Shown in pieces: positions 28,175 to 36,482 of a stretch of 39,588 bases of DNA. The notes under the pieces were generated by a model. The model saw nothing but the letters and a program-made list of their open reading frames with translations, had not been told where the DNA came from and ran no database searches. The position numbers were made by a program, and so were the translations under genes. The first letter of the stretch is position 1; every line of letters begins with the position of its first letter. This stretch comes from Salipiger sp. IMCC34102 (GTDB lineage: Bacteria; Pseudomonadota; Alphaproteobacteria; Rhodobacterales; Rhodobacteraceae): NCBI RefSeq assembly GCF_004145405.1, contig NZ_SELQ01000014.1, positions 1 through 39,588 of the forward strand, in the 5' to 3' direction.

Positions 28175-28801
28175 ATGCTGAAACTGCACTCCCTGGCCTA
28201 TTCCCGCGCCATCCGCGTGGCCTGGCTGCTGGAAAACCTGGATACCCCCTACGAGGTGATCGGTTATGACCGGACCGAGGCGTTCCGCGCCCCCGATGCC
28301 CTCAAGGCGGTGCATCCGCTGGGCAAGTCCCCGGTGATCGAGGACGACGGGCTGACCCTTGCGGAATCCTCCGCCATCCTGCGCTACGTCGATATGACAT
28401 ATGGAGGTGGTCGCCACGAACCCGAACCCGGAACCCGCGCCTATTTCGAACATGCCGAATGGCTGGACTACGCGGAAAGCACGGCGGCGGGTCCGATCCT
28501 CGCGGCTGCGATGGACAAGGCCGCCGGCAAGGACACCGCGCCCGAGGATCCGCGCATGGCGGCGCAACTGGACACCAATCTCGACTACATGGCAGACCGG
28601 CTCGCGGACCGGGACTTCGTCATGGGCGATACCCTGATGCTGGCCGACATCCAGATGTCCTACCTGTTCTCCCTGCTGGAAATGGCCGGTCGCCTGGAAG
28701 ACCGCCCCGTCCTTGCGGCCTATTGGCAGCGGTTGCAGGCGCACCCGGGCTTCAAGGCCGCCACGGAGAAATGCGGACCGATGTCCCCGCCGTCCAGCTA
28801 A
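28175..28801 (+). CDS. Glutathione S-transferase
   Basis: 208 residues with a thioredoxin-fold N-terminal domain (LKLHSLAYSRAIRVAWLLENL, then GKSPVIEDDGLTLAESSAIL, the cis-Pro and ES motif that binds glutathione) and an all-helical C-terminal domain (DRDFVMGDTLMLADIQMSY). It is the third gene of the aldehyde dehydrogenase/flavoprotein run, 24 bases after the flavoprotein, with GAAAGGA as ribosome binding site. It probably acts in detoxification; the substrate is unknown. Confidence 0.9.
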   Translation: MLKLHSLAYSRAIRVAWLLENLDTPYEVIGYDRTEAFRAPDALKAVHPLGKSPVIEDDGLTLAESSAILRYVDMTYGGGRHEPEPGTRAYFEHAEWLDYAESTAAGPILAAAMDKAAGKDTAPEDPRMAAQLDTNLDYMADRLADRDFVMGDTLMLADIQMSYLFSLLEMAGRLEDRPVLAAYWQRLQAHPGFKAATEKCGPMSPPSS

Positions 28802-28983
28802 GGCGATGCCAGATAGAGATGCAGGTCGGTCCGGGTGATAGCTGGTGAAGACTTGGCGATTGGTCGGTAACCCTGTCGGCTCGACACGCCCGTCGGGTGC
28901 GGGGCCGACGCCGCCGGGCTACGCCGACCACCCCCGCGCGTGGTTTTTCTTGTGTTACCCGGCGGTCCGGGTATCACCGCGGC

Positions 28984-30285
28984 ATGAGATGGTCCGTCAT
29001 ATTTCTTTCCCTCGGCCTTGGTCAGGTGGTCTCTGCCGAACCCGCGGCGCTGGACCCGACCGGCTTTGCCCAGCATGGTGAGGCGGAGGTTCTGCTGGGG
29101 CAGGCGCTGTTCTACGATCCGATCCTGTCGGGCAATCGGCAGGTCAGTTGCGCCACTTGTCATCATCCGCGCTTCGCCACCGGCGACGGGCTGGCCCTGG
29201 GGCTGGGCGACGGCGGGAAAGGTCTCGGGCCGGAGCGCTTAGCCGATGCCGACAACCCACCCGAACAAAGGATCCCCCGCAACGCGCCCGCGCTTTTCAA
29301 CCTGGGCCATCGCGACGTCACGGTGATGTTCGCCGACGGCCGGATCGAGGTCGACACCGCGCGCCCTTCCGGTCTGCGCACCCCGCTCGAGGACGACATG
29401 GTGCAGGGGTTCGCGAGCCTGCTTTCGGCGCAGACCATGTTTCCCGTGCTCTCGCCGGACGAGATGGCAGGGCACTACCAGGAGAACGAGGTCTCCCAGG
29501 CCGTGCGGCAGGGGCGGCTGACCGGCCCCGACGGTGCCTGGGACCGGATCGCGCGCCGGGTCGATGCGATCCCCGCCTACCGAGAGATGTTCGCCGCGGC
29601 CTACCCTAGCCAGGCGAAGGGGCCGATCGGCTTCGTCGATATCTCGGACGCGATCGCGGCCTTCGTCGCCGTGGAATGGCGGGCCGACGACACCGCCTTC
29701 GACCGGCACCTCGCGGGAGAAACCCCGCTCACCGGACCGGCGAAGGAGGGGATGGACCTGTTCTTCGGCGACGCAGGCTGCGCCGGTTGCCATTCCGGCC
29801 CGCTCTTGTCGGATCAGGCGTTCCACGCCATGGGCGCACCGCAGATCGGCCCGGGCAAGGCCGAACGGTTCGAGCGTCATCAGCGCGATCTCGGCCGGAT
29901 GCGGGTGACCGGCGATACGGCGGATGCCTATGCCTTTCGCACTCCGATGCTGCGCAACGTGACCCGCACGGGGCCCTGGGGCCACGCCGGGGCGCATACC
30001 GACCTCGCCCAGTTCCTGCGCGACCACGCCGACCCGTCGACCGCGCCCGACCGGGACGCGCCCGCGCTGCCGGCACTGGCGGGGGCGGCCGATTTCGCCG
30101 TCCGGGACGATGCGACCGAGCGGGACGCGATCCTCGCCGCGGTCGCCGCTGATCCGGTTGCCCTCGACCCCGACCAGGTCGCGGCGCTGGTGGCGTTCCT
30201 GACCGCGCTCGAAGACGAGACCGCACTGGCCGGTCGGCTGGGCATCCCCGACAGCGTCCCGTCGGGCTTGCCGATCGACCGCTAG
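28984..30285 (+). CDS. Periplasmic di-haem peroxidase (CcpA/MauG family)
   Basis: 433 residues. The signal peptide MRWSVIFLSLGLGQVVSA is followed by the CcpA-type sequence LGQALFYDPILSG. Two c-type haem sites are present: C56-A-T-C-H60 and C266-A-G-C-H270. NAPALFNLGHRDVTVMFADGR and the C-terminal FRTPMLRNVTRTGPWGHAG are family landmarks. Relatives either reduce hydrogen peroxide with electrons from cytochrome c or, like MauG, oxidise protein side chains. The ATG at 28984 gives the best signal peptide. The gene converges on an FG-GAP protein gene, and the two stops share a CTAG tetranucleotide. Confidence 0.9.
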   Translation: MRWSVIFLSLGLGQVVSAEPAALDPTGFAQHGEAEVLLGQALFYDPILSGNRQVSCATCHHPRFATGDGLALGLGDGGKGLGPERLADADNPPEQRIPRNAPALFNLGHRDVTVMFADGRIEVDTARPSGLRTPLEDDMVQGFASLLSAQTMFPVLSPDEMAGHYQENEVSQAVRQGRLTGPDGAWDRIARRVDAIPAYREMFAAAYPSQAKGPIGFVDISDAIAAFVAVEWRADDTAFDRHLAGETPLTGPAKEGMDLFFGDAGCAGCHSGPLLSDQAFHAMGAPQIGPGKAERFERHQRDLGRMRVTGDTADAYAFRTPMLRNVTRTGPWGHAGAHTDLAQFLRDHADPSTAPDRDAPALPALAGAADFAVRDDATERDAILAAVAADPVALDPDQVAALVAFLTALEDETALAGRLGIPDSVPSGLPIDR

Positions 30286-31796
30286 CGCGCGATCCGGACG
30301 GCGCGGCCGGCCGTCGCCCGTTGCCACTCCGTCCGTGTGCCGTCAGGCCAAGTCACGCGCACCTCGGCGGTCTCCGCCTCTCCCAGCCCGAAGTGCAGCG
30401 GGCCGCGCTGGCCCCCGGCGTGACCGCCGCCGACCGTGACCTCGCGGGACAGGGTCCGATCGCCGAGCCGCACTTCGATCCAGGCGCCGATGGCGTCCCG
30501 GTTCCGTCCGTCCTGCTGCGGCACCACGGACAGCCAGTTGCCTGCGTCGGCTGTCCGGTTCTGCCACAGGCGCAGCGGCGCGCGGCGGGCAGAGACCACA
30601 AGGTCCAGCAGCCCATCCCCGTCGAAATCCGCAAGCGCCGCCCCGCGCGAGCGCGCGTCGTCCGCGATACCGGCACTGGCGCCGGCCTCGGTGAAGGTGC
30701 CGTCGGGGGTCTGCATCAGCAGGTTGTTGGGGTCGCGCATCGCGTTCGAGGGCATCTGGTCGACGTTGCCCTTGGCGATGAACAAGTCGAGCCGCGCATC
30801 GTTGTCCACATCCGCGAATTCCGCGTGCCAACCGGTCGACGGGCGGCCGTCGTCGCCCTGGTAGGGGCGTTGCGCCGCCACGCCGACCGCGAAGGGCGCG
30901 TCGCGCATCTCGCCCGCATCGTTGTACTGCAGCAGTTGGTCACCCATCGAGGTCAGCATGACCTCGGGCAGGCCATCGTCGGTGATGTCGGCGCTGGCGA
31001 TACCCATTCCCCAAAGGGACACGCGGCGCCAGCCGTCGGCCTCTGTCCGCGGGGCGAGGGGGGCGAGTCGCCACATCTCCTCGAAGCCGCCGCGCACGTA
31101 GTAGTGCCGGTCGTTGGAAATCCGCAGCTCCGGCGTGCCGTTGCGCTGCCAGTCCGAGATGAGCATCGAAAGCGCGCAATACCCCGGCGACAGGACCTGC
31201 GTTTTGCCGTAGCGGCCCCCCTCGGGGCGATAAAGCTGGTTGTCGTCGCAGGCCTCGAACGGGCCGTCGGGGTCGTCGCGGTCGACGTAGTTCCCGAAGG
31301 CGAGCGTGGGCAGGTCGGCATCGCCTTCCCAGGTCGCGCTGAAGGCGGTGGTCCAGCCGTCACCGCCGTCGAACCCCCAGTCCGCGCTGGCGTCCGTGAA
31401 TCCGCAGGCGCCATCGCCTTTCAGCAGCAGGTTCGCCCCGACCCGCAGCACGGCCAGATCGACCGCACCGTCGCCGTCGATATCCAGCGGGTACATGCCG
31501 GTCACCCGGTCGAGTGTCGGGAACGTCGCGCTCTCGAAGCGGATCGGATCGCCGGGGCCACGCGTGTCGTTGCGGAACAGACGGGCAGGGGCCTCTCCGC
31601 CCGCCGCGGCCAGATCGGGGCGCGCGTCGCCGTCACAGTCGAAGACCGCGACGCCCCCGCCCACGAAATGCTCCCATCCGCCCGAGTAGACGTGTTCCAC
31701 GTCGAAGGCCTGCGGTTGCAAGGTGAACATCGGCTGCGCCGCGAGCGTCCCGGGCAGGGCCGCGAGCACGAGAGCGAGGAGACGCGACTTGCTCAT
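30282..31796 (-). CDS. Secreted FG-GAP/VCBS repeat protein with ASPIC/UnbV C-terminus
   Basis: 504 residues: a signal peptide (LLALVLAALPGTLAAQ), then beta-propeller-type repeats with calcium-binding loops (DCDGDARPDL, DIDGDGAVDL, DVDNDARLDL, DFDGDGLLDLVVS), and a C-terminal ASPIC/UnbV domain (NWLSVVPQQDGRNRDAIGAW, GGGHAGGQRGPLHFGLG, VRVTWPDGT). This is the CRTAC1-like family, extracytoplasmic, with no enzymatic activity established to my knowledge. Its ATG overlaps the stop of the ROK repressor gene, so it is co-transcribed with a sugar regulator. Its 3' end shares bases with the di-haem peroxidase stop. Confidence 0.85.
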   Translation of the reverse strand: MSKSRLLALVLAALPGTLAAQPMFTLQPQAFDVEHVYSGGWEHFVGGGVAVFDCDGDARPDLAAAGGEAPARLFRNDTRGPGDPIRFESATFPTLDRVTGMYPLDIDGDGAVDLAVLRVGANLLLKGDGACGFTDASADWGFDGGDGWTTAFSATWEGDADLPTLAFGNYVDRDDPDGPFEACDDNQLYRPEGGRYGKTQVLSPGYCALSMLISDWQRNGTPELRISNDRHYYVRGGFEEMWRLAPLAPRTEADGWRRVSLWGMGIASADITDDGLPEVMLTSMGDQLLQYNDAGEMRDAPFAVGVAAQRPYQGDDGRPSTGWHAEFADVDNDARLDLFIAKGNVDQMPSNAMRDPNNLLMQTPDGTFTEAGASAGIADDARSRGAALADFDGDGLLDLVVSARRAPLRLWQNRTADAGNWLSVVPQQDGRNRDAIGAWIEVRLGDRTLSREVTVGGGHAGGQRGPLHFGLGEAETAEVRVTWPDGTRTEWQRATAGRAVRIAR

Positions 31797-33055
31797 GCGG
31801 TCACCGCCGCGGGGCCAAGCCGCGCCTCGGTCACTGCCTCGAGGGCCAGGGCCGCGGCGCCGTGCGCCCACAGAAGATCGCCCCATTCGTGCACCTTCAG
31901 TTGCGGCAGGTCGCGGTCGGTGCCGATCACGAATTCCCGCATGTCACGTCGCAGGACCTCCGGATCCAGCCAGTCGTAGCGCATCTGCCCGCCCGAGAGG
32001 ATCACGAGCGAGGGATCCATCAGGTTCACGACGTTGGCCACCCCGAAGGCCAGGTAGCGCTGGGCGCGGTTGAAAATGGACTGTGCGGCGGCGTTGCCCT
32101 GGGCGGCCGCCTGCTGCAACGCCTCGATCCGCTGCGCCCTGGGGGCCGAGCGGTCGATGCCATGGGGCAGGGCGGTCGCCCCTTCGCGCACGATGGCGTA
32201 GTCCGACAGGTAGGCTTCGAGGCAACCCCGCTGGCCGCACCGGCAGAGCGCCCCGTCGAGCGCGACCTTCAGGTGCCCCAGCTCTCCGCCTAGGTTGTTG
32301 GCGCCCCGAAACAGCCGATGGTTCAGCACGGTGCCCATGCCGACGCCTTCCTCCAGCGTGACGACGACGAAATCCGCGGTCCTGCGCCCCTTGCCGAACC
32401 AAAGTTCCGCCAAGGCGACCAGGTTGGCGTCGTTGTCGATCGCGACCGGCAGGCCCAGCCGGTCGGAGGCGCGGCGCGCGAACTGCGGATCGCCCTGCGT
32501 GAAAAGCGGCGACCAGTGGACGCTGCCGGTCTCGTTGTTGACGAAACCGGGCAGACCCAGTCCCACCGCCGCCAGATCGCAGCGGGACAGGCCCTGATCG
32601 GCCAGCATGGTGTCGACGATCATGCCGGTCGCGTCGATCTCGGAATCGGTGCTGCGGTCCCGCGTGGTGACCGGCATCCGGTAGGAGGCCAGCCGGTTCC
32701 CGGCCGAATCGATCAGCAATCCCGTGCGGTTGCCCGACGACAACTTGATCCCCGCCACCACGAAGGCATCCGCGCGCACCGAAAGCCCGACCGGGGGCCG
32801 TCCGCGCGTCATCTCGGCAGAGGCAGGCAGGGTCTGATCCTCGCACAGCAGGCGCGCCTCGATCAGATCGGCCGTCAGGACGGAAACGGTGCCGCGTGAG
32901 ATCCGCAGCTCCTTCGCCACTTGCGCACGCGACACTGGCCCGCTGGCGCGCACCAGATCGAAGATCCGCTGCTTGAGCGGGCGCGCGTCCTCCGGAGCCT
33001 CGCCCATCAGCGGGCCGAAATTCCCGGCCGGCCGGCCCGATTCCATTTTTGTCAT
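31793..33055 (-). CDS. xylR: ROK-family transcriptional repressor, XylR-like
   Basis: 420 residues. The N-terminal winged helix is visible at roughly residues 25-70 (KQRIFDLVRASGPVSRAQVA, RISRGTVSVLTADLI). The ROK sugar-kinase-like domain follows, with IDNDANLVALAELWFGKG, LGGELGHLKVALDG and the zinc-binding CRCGQRGCLEAY. It is divergent from xylFHG, with a 23-bp palindrome over the xylF promoter, which fits xylose-relieved repression. I chose the ATG at 33055 because GGGGAG lies upstream and longer starts run into the operator. It is coupled to the downstream FG-GAP gene by ATGA. Confidence 0.85.
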   Translation of the reverse strand: MTKMESGRPAGNFGPLMGEAPEDARPLKQRIFDLVRASGPVSRAQVAKELRISRGTVSVLTADLIEARLLCEDQTLPASAEMTRGRPPVGLSVRADAFVVAGIKLSSGNRTGLLIDSAGNRLASYRMPVTTRDRSTDSEIDATGMIVDTMLADQGLSRCDLAAVGLGLPGFVNNETGSVHWSPLFTQGDPQFARRASDRLGLPVAIDNDANLVALAELWFGKGRRTADFVVVTLEEGVGMGTVLNHRLFRGANNLGGELGHLKVALDGALCRCGQRGCLEAYLSDYAIVREGATALPHGIDRSAPRAQRIEALQQAAAQGNAAAQSIFNRAQRYLAFGVANVVNLMDPSLVILSGGQMRYDWLDPEVLRRDMREFVIGTDRDLPQLKVHEWGDLLWAHGAAALALEAVTEARLGPAAVTA

Positions 33056-33116
33056 GCGCACTCCCCGATCGCCGTCGCTGTTTCCTCCGACGGACGTCGG
33101 GGCAAGCATGCTCACA

Positions 33117-33139
33117 TTTAATTTGACAGGCAAACTAAA
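33117..33139. promoter_or_regulatory. Probable XylR operator over the xylF promoter
   Basis: TTTAATTTG-acagg-CAAACTAAA is a 9-5-9 inverted repeat with one mismatched pair, AT-rich in a GC-rich setting. It includes a TTGACA (33123-33128) that, with TTGCAT 17 bases on (33146-33151), forms a plausible -35/-10 pair for xylF. Binding here would block RNA polymerase. It lies 62 bases from the repressor start, so both directions may be controlled. Confidence 0.7.
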
Positions 33140-33204
33140 AAGCGGTTGCATGCGCGTCAATTCGGACCGCGGAAGCGGCCGGATCCAACCGTGGAGGAAA
33201 ATCA

Positions 33205-34242
33205 ATGCAAAGACGTACCCTGCTTGCCGCAGCCCTTTCGGCGACGGCTCTCGTGCCCACGGCCCTGCTTGCCCAGGACGGCCTGACCGTCGGCGTGAGC
33301 TGGTCCAACTTCCAGGAAGAGCGCTGGAAGACCGACGAAGCCGCGATCCAGTCGGCCCTGGAAGAGGCCGGTGCCACCTACATTTCGGCCGACGCCCAGT
33401 CGTCCTCGTCCAAGCAGCTCTCGGACATCGAATCGCTGATCAGCCAGGGCGCGGATGCGCTCATCATCCTGGCCCAGGACACGCAGGCCGTGATCCCGGC
33501 CGTCCAGCGCGCTGCCGACAACGGCATCCCCGTCATCGCCTACGACCGCCTGATCGAGGACGACCGCGCCTTCTACCTGACCTTCGACAACGTCGAAGTG
33601 GGCCGGATGCAGGCCCGCGCCGTGCTGGAACAGCAGCCGACCGGCAACTACGTGATGATCAAGGGCTCGCCCACCGACCCGAACGCGGATTTCCTGCGTG
33701 GCGGCCAGCAGGAAGTCCTGCAGGAGGCGATCGACGCCGGCGACATCACCATCATCGGTGAGGCCTACACCGACGGCTGGCTGCCCGCGAACGCGCAGCG
33801 CAACATGGAACAGATCCTGACGCAGAACGACAACAACGTCGACGCCGTGGTCGCCTCGAACGACGGCACCGCCGGTGGCGCCGTGGCCGCTCTCGCCTCG
33901 CAGGGCATGGACGGGATCCCGGTATCGGGTCAGGACGCAGACTTCGCCGCGCTGAACCGCGTGGCGCAAGGCACGCAGACCGTCTCCGTCTGGAAGGACA
34001 GCCGTGAACTAGGCCGCCAGGCCGGCGAGATCGCCGTGTCGCTGGCCGGTGGCGCGTCGCTGTCCGAGGTCGAGGGCGCGGAAGAGTGGACCTCCCCCGC
34101 CGGCACGACGCTCTGGGCAGAGTTCCTCTCCCCGGTGCCGGTCACCCAGGACAATCTGGACGTGGTCGTCGACGCGGGCTGGATCAGCCAGGAAGAGCTG
34201 TGCCAGGGCGTGACCGACGGTCCCGCCGTCTGCGCCGAGTAA
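33205..34242 (+). CDS. xylF: Xylose-type sugar ABC transporter, periplasmic binding protein
   Basis: 345 residues with a signal peptide (MQRRTLLAAALSATALVPTA, cleavage near LLAQ-DG) and a periplasmic-binding-protein type 1 fold. VGVSWSNFQEERWKTDEAAI, GADALIILAQDTQAVIPAVQ, GIPVIAYDRLIED, AVVASNDGTAGGAVAAL and GIPVSGQDADFAALNRV are XylF hallmarks. GGAGGA is six bases before the ATG. It is followed by a strong hairpin and then the permease gene, the common way of making binding protein in excess. Xylose is inferred from family and ROK neighbour. Confidence 0.92.
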   Translation: MQRRTLLAAALSATALVPTALLAQDGLTVGVSWSNFQEERWKTDEAAIQSALEEAGATYISADAQSSSSKQLSDIESLISQGADALIILAQDTQAVIPAVQRAADNGIPVIAYDRLIEDDRAFYLTFDNVEVGRMQARAVLEQQPTGNYVMIKGSPTDPNADFLRGGQQEVLQEAIDAGDITIIGEAYTDGWLPANAQRNMEQILTQNDNNVDAVVASNDGTAGGAVAALASQGMDGIPVSGQDADFAALNRVAQGTQTVSVWKDSRELGRQAGEIAVSLAGGASLSEVEGAEEWTSPAGTTLWAEFLSPVPVTQDNLDVVVDAGWISQEELCQGVTDGPAVCAE

Positions 34243-34250
34243 GCCAGTTT

Positions 34251-34275
34251 CCGGCGCGGGATCGTCCCGCGCCGG
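34251..34275 (+). terminator. Intercistronic hairpin between xylF and xylH
   Basis: CCGGCGCGGGA pairs perfectly with TCCCGCGCCGG across a three-base loop, eight bases after the xylF stop, with no T-run. Such structures stabilise the upstream message or attenuate downstream transcription, giving more binding protein than permease. Confidence 0.7.
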
Positions 34276-34296
34276 ACATTCACCAGGGGGGCCATC

Positions 34297-35592
34297 ATGG
34301 CTGACACGACTACCGAGAGGGGATCCACCTCTCGCGGCAACATCTTCAAGACGCTCGAGATCGACACCCGCCTGCTGGGAATGGTCGGGGCCTTCGTCAT
34401 CGTCTGCCTGATGTTCAACGTCCTGACCGACGGGCGTTTTCTGACCCCGCGCAACATCTTCAACCTGACGATCCAGACCGTCTCCGTCGCGATCATGGCG
34501 ACCGGTATGGTCTTCGTGATCGTGACCCGCCACATCGACCTGAGCGTGGGGTCGCTGCTGGCGACCTGTTCGGCGATGATGGCGATGACCCAGACCGTCT
34601 GGTTGCCGCAATACCTCGGCATCGACCTCGGCAGCCCACTGATCGCACCGCTCGCGATCGTGGTGGGCCTGCTGACGGGGGCCATCATCGGGGGCTTCCA
34701 GGGATACCTGGTGGGCTATCTCGCGATCCCGTCGTTCATCGTGACGCTGGGCGGCCTGCTGGTCTGGCGCAACGTGGCCTGGTACCTGACCAACGGCCAG
34801 ACGATCGGACCGCTCGACGACGTGTTCCAGCTTCTGGGCGGCATCGCCGGAACGCTTGGCACCGCCGGCAGCTGGGTCGTCGCCCTGATCGCCGTGGTCG
34901 CGGCCTGCTTCGCGATCTGGTCCGCCCGCCGCAGCCGCATCGCCCATGAATTCCCTGTCAAGCCGGTCTGGGCCGAACTGCTGATCATGGTCATCGCCGC
35001 CATCGTCATCCTGGGCTTCGTCTACACCCTGAACGCCTACGCCGTGCCAGAGCGCGTCCTGGCCCGCCAGTTCGAGGCCAGCGGCCAGACCATGCCCGAG
35101 GGGTTCACCCAAGGCTACGGCGTGCCCTTCTCCGTGCTGCTGCTGATCGCCGTCGCGGTCGCGATGACCGTGACCGCGCGCAAGACCCGCTTCGGACGCT
35201 ACATCTTCGCCACCGGCGGCAATCCCGATGCGGCCGAACTGTCCGGCATCAACACCAAGTGGCTGACGGTGAAGGTCTTCGCGCTGATGGGCATCCTTTG
35301 TGCATTGGCCGCCACCGTCGCCTCGGCCCGTCTGTCGTTCCACTCCAACGACATCGGCACCCTGGACGAGTTGCGCGTGATCGCCGCCGCCGTGATCGGG
35401 GGCACGGCGCTCGCCGGCGGCCTCGGCACGATCTACGGCGCGATCCTGGGCGCGCTCATCATGCAGTCTCTGCAGTCGGGCATGGCCATGGTCGGCGTGG
35501 ACGCGCCGTTCCAGAACATCGTCGTCGGTGCGGTGCTGGTGCTCGCGGTCCTCGTGGACATCATCTATCGCAAGAAAACGGGAGCCGCGTGA
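34297..35592 (+). CDS. xylH: Xylose-type sugar ABC transporter permease
   Basis: 431 residues with about ten hydrophobic segments, the BPD_transp_2 family. FVIVTRHIDLSVGSLLATC, GFQGYLVGYLAIPSFIVTLGGLLVWR, IFATGGNPDAAELSGINTKW and VIGGTALAGGLGTIYGAILGALIM are typical of XylH, which is longer than most sugar permeases. AGGGGG precedes the ATG. The stop overlaps the ATPase start (TGATG). Confidence 0.93.
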   Translation: MADTTTERGSTSRGNIFKTLEIDTRLLGMVGAFVIVCLMFNVLTDGRFLTPRNIFNLTIQTVSVAIMATGMVFVIVTRHIDLSVGSLLATCSAMMAMTQTVWLPQYLGIDLGSPLIAPLAIVVGLLTGAIIGGFQGYLVGYLAIPSFIVTLGGLLVWRNVAWYLTNGQTIGPLDDVFQLLGGIAGTLGTAGSWVVALIAVVAACFAIWSARRSRIAHEFPVKPVWAELLIMVIAAIVILGFVYTLNAYAVPERVLARQFEASGQTMPEGFTQGYGVPFSVLLLIAVAVAMTVTARKTRFGRYIFATGGNPDAAELSGINTKWLTVKVFALMGILCALAATVASARLSFHSNDIGTLDELRVIAAAVIGGTALAGGLGTIYGAILGALIMQSLQSGMAMVGVDAPFQNIVVGAVLVLAVLVDIIYRKKTGAA

Positions 35593-36368
35593 TGGCCAAG
35601 ACCCCAATCGACCGTTCCGGCACCCCCCTGGTGGAGATGCGCGACATCTCGATCGCTTTCGGCGGGATCAAGGCGGTGGACCACGTCAGCCTCGACCTCT
35701 ACCCCGGCGAAGTCGTGGGCCTGCTGGGTCACAACGGTGCCGGCAAGTCGACGCTGATCAAGTGCCTCTCGGGCGCCTACAAGCAGGACAGCGGCGAGGT
35801 CTACGTCAACGGCGAACATGCCCAGATCGAGAACCCGCGCGACGCCCGCGACTACAACATCGAGACGATCTACCAGACGCTCGCGCTTGCGGACAACCTG
35901 GACGCGGCCTCGAACCTGTTCCTGGGCCGCGAGTTGACCAACGCGCTGGGCTTCGTGGACGATTCCGCGATGGAGGCCGAGACGCGGCGGATCTTCCAGC
36001 GCCTCAACCCCAACTTCCGCAAGTTCAACGCGCCGGTCAGCGCCCTGTCGGGCGGCCAGCGTCAGTCGGTCGCCATCGCACGCGCGGTCTACTTCCAGGC
36101 CAAGATCCTGATCATGGACGAGCCGACCGCCGCCCTCGGGCCGCAGGAAACCCAGATGGTCGCCGACCTGATCCAGGAGCTGAAGAAGCAGGGCTTGGGG
36201 ATCTTCCTGATCGACCACGACGTGCATCAGGTCAAACGGCTGTGCGACCGCGCCGCCGTGATGAAAAACGGGGAATTGGTGGGCGTGGTGAACGTCGACG
36301 ACGTGACCACCGATGATCTGCTGGGCATGATCATCGCCGGCAAGAAACCCGGCGTGGCAGCCGCCTGA
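35592..36368 (+). CDS. xylG: Single-domain sugar ABC transporter ATPase, XylG/FrcA-like
   Basis: 258 residues with one nucleotide-binding domain: Walker A GHNGAGKST at residues 46-54, signature LSGGQRQSVAIARA near residue 155, Walker B ILIMDEPTAALGP and switch LIDHDVHQV. E. coli XylG and most sugar ATPases of this class have two fused domains (about 500 residues), so this is the one-domain version, like FrcA of Sinorhizobium, and would work as a homodimer. The C-terminus ends naturally before tandem hairpins. Transported sugar follows from xylF and xylH. Confidence 0.9.
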   Translation: MAKTPIDRSGTPLVEMRDISIAFGGIKAVDHVSLDLYPGEVVGLLGHNGAGKSTLIKCLSGAYKQDSGEVYVNGEHAQIENPRDARDYNIETIYQTLALADNLDAASNLFLGRELTNALGFVDDSAMEAETRRIFQRLNPNFRKFNAPVSALSGGQRQSVAIARAVYFQAKILIMDEPTAALGPQETQMVADLIQELKKQGLGIFLIDHDVHQVKRLCDRAAVMKNGELVGVVNVDDVTTDDLLGMIIAGKKPGVAAA

Positions 36369-36383
36369 CGACGGGTCACGAAG

Positions 36384-36412
36384 GCGACCATTCGGCGGTT
36401 ACCGATGGTCGC
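36384..36412 (+). repeat. Hairpin 1 after xylG
   Basis: GCGACCAT and ATGGTCGC form an eight-pair stem, extendable by CGG/CCG with a bulge, 15 bases after the xylG stop. It sits just before the main terminator and may protect the 3' end. Confidence 0.45.
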
Positions 36413-36442
36413 TCGCGGGCGATCGCCCAAGGATGAACGTAG

Positions 36443-36478
36443 AAACCCGCAGCATCGCCCACGCGATGCTGCGGGTTT
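36443..36478. terminator. Strong bidirectional terminator between xylG and the wzy-like gene
   Basis: AAACCCGCAGCATCGC and GCGATGCTGCGGGTTT form a perfect 16-pair stem with a CCAC loop. The ends supply T's on the forward strand (GGGTTTTG) and the reverse strand. It lies four bases from the convergent wzy-like stop and should end both operons. Confidence 0.9.
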
Positions 36479-36482
36479 TGCG

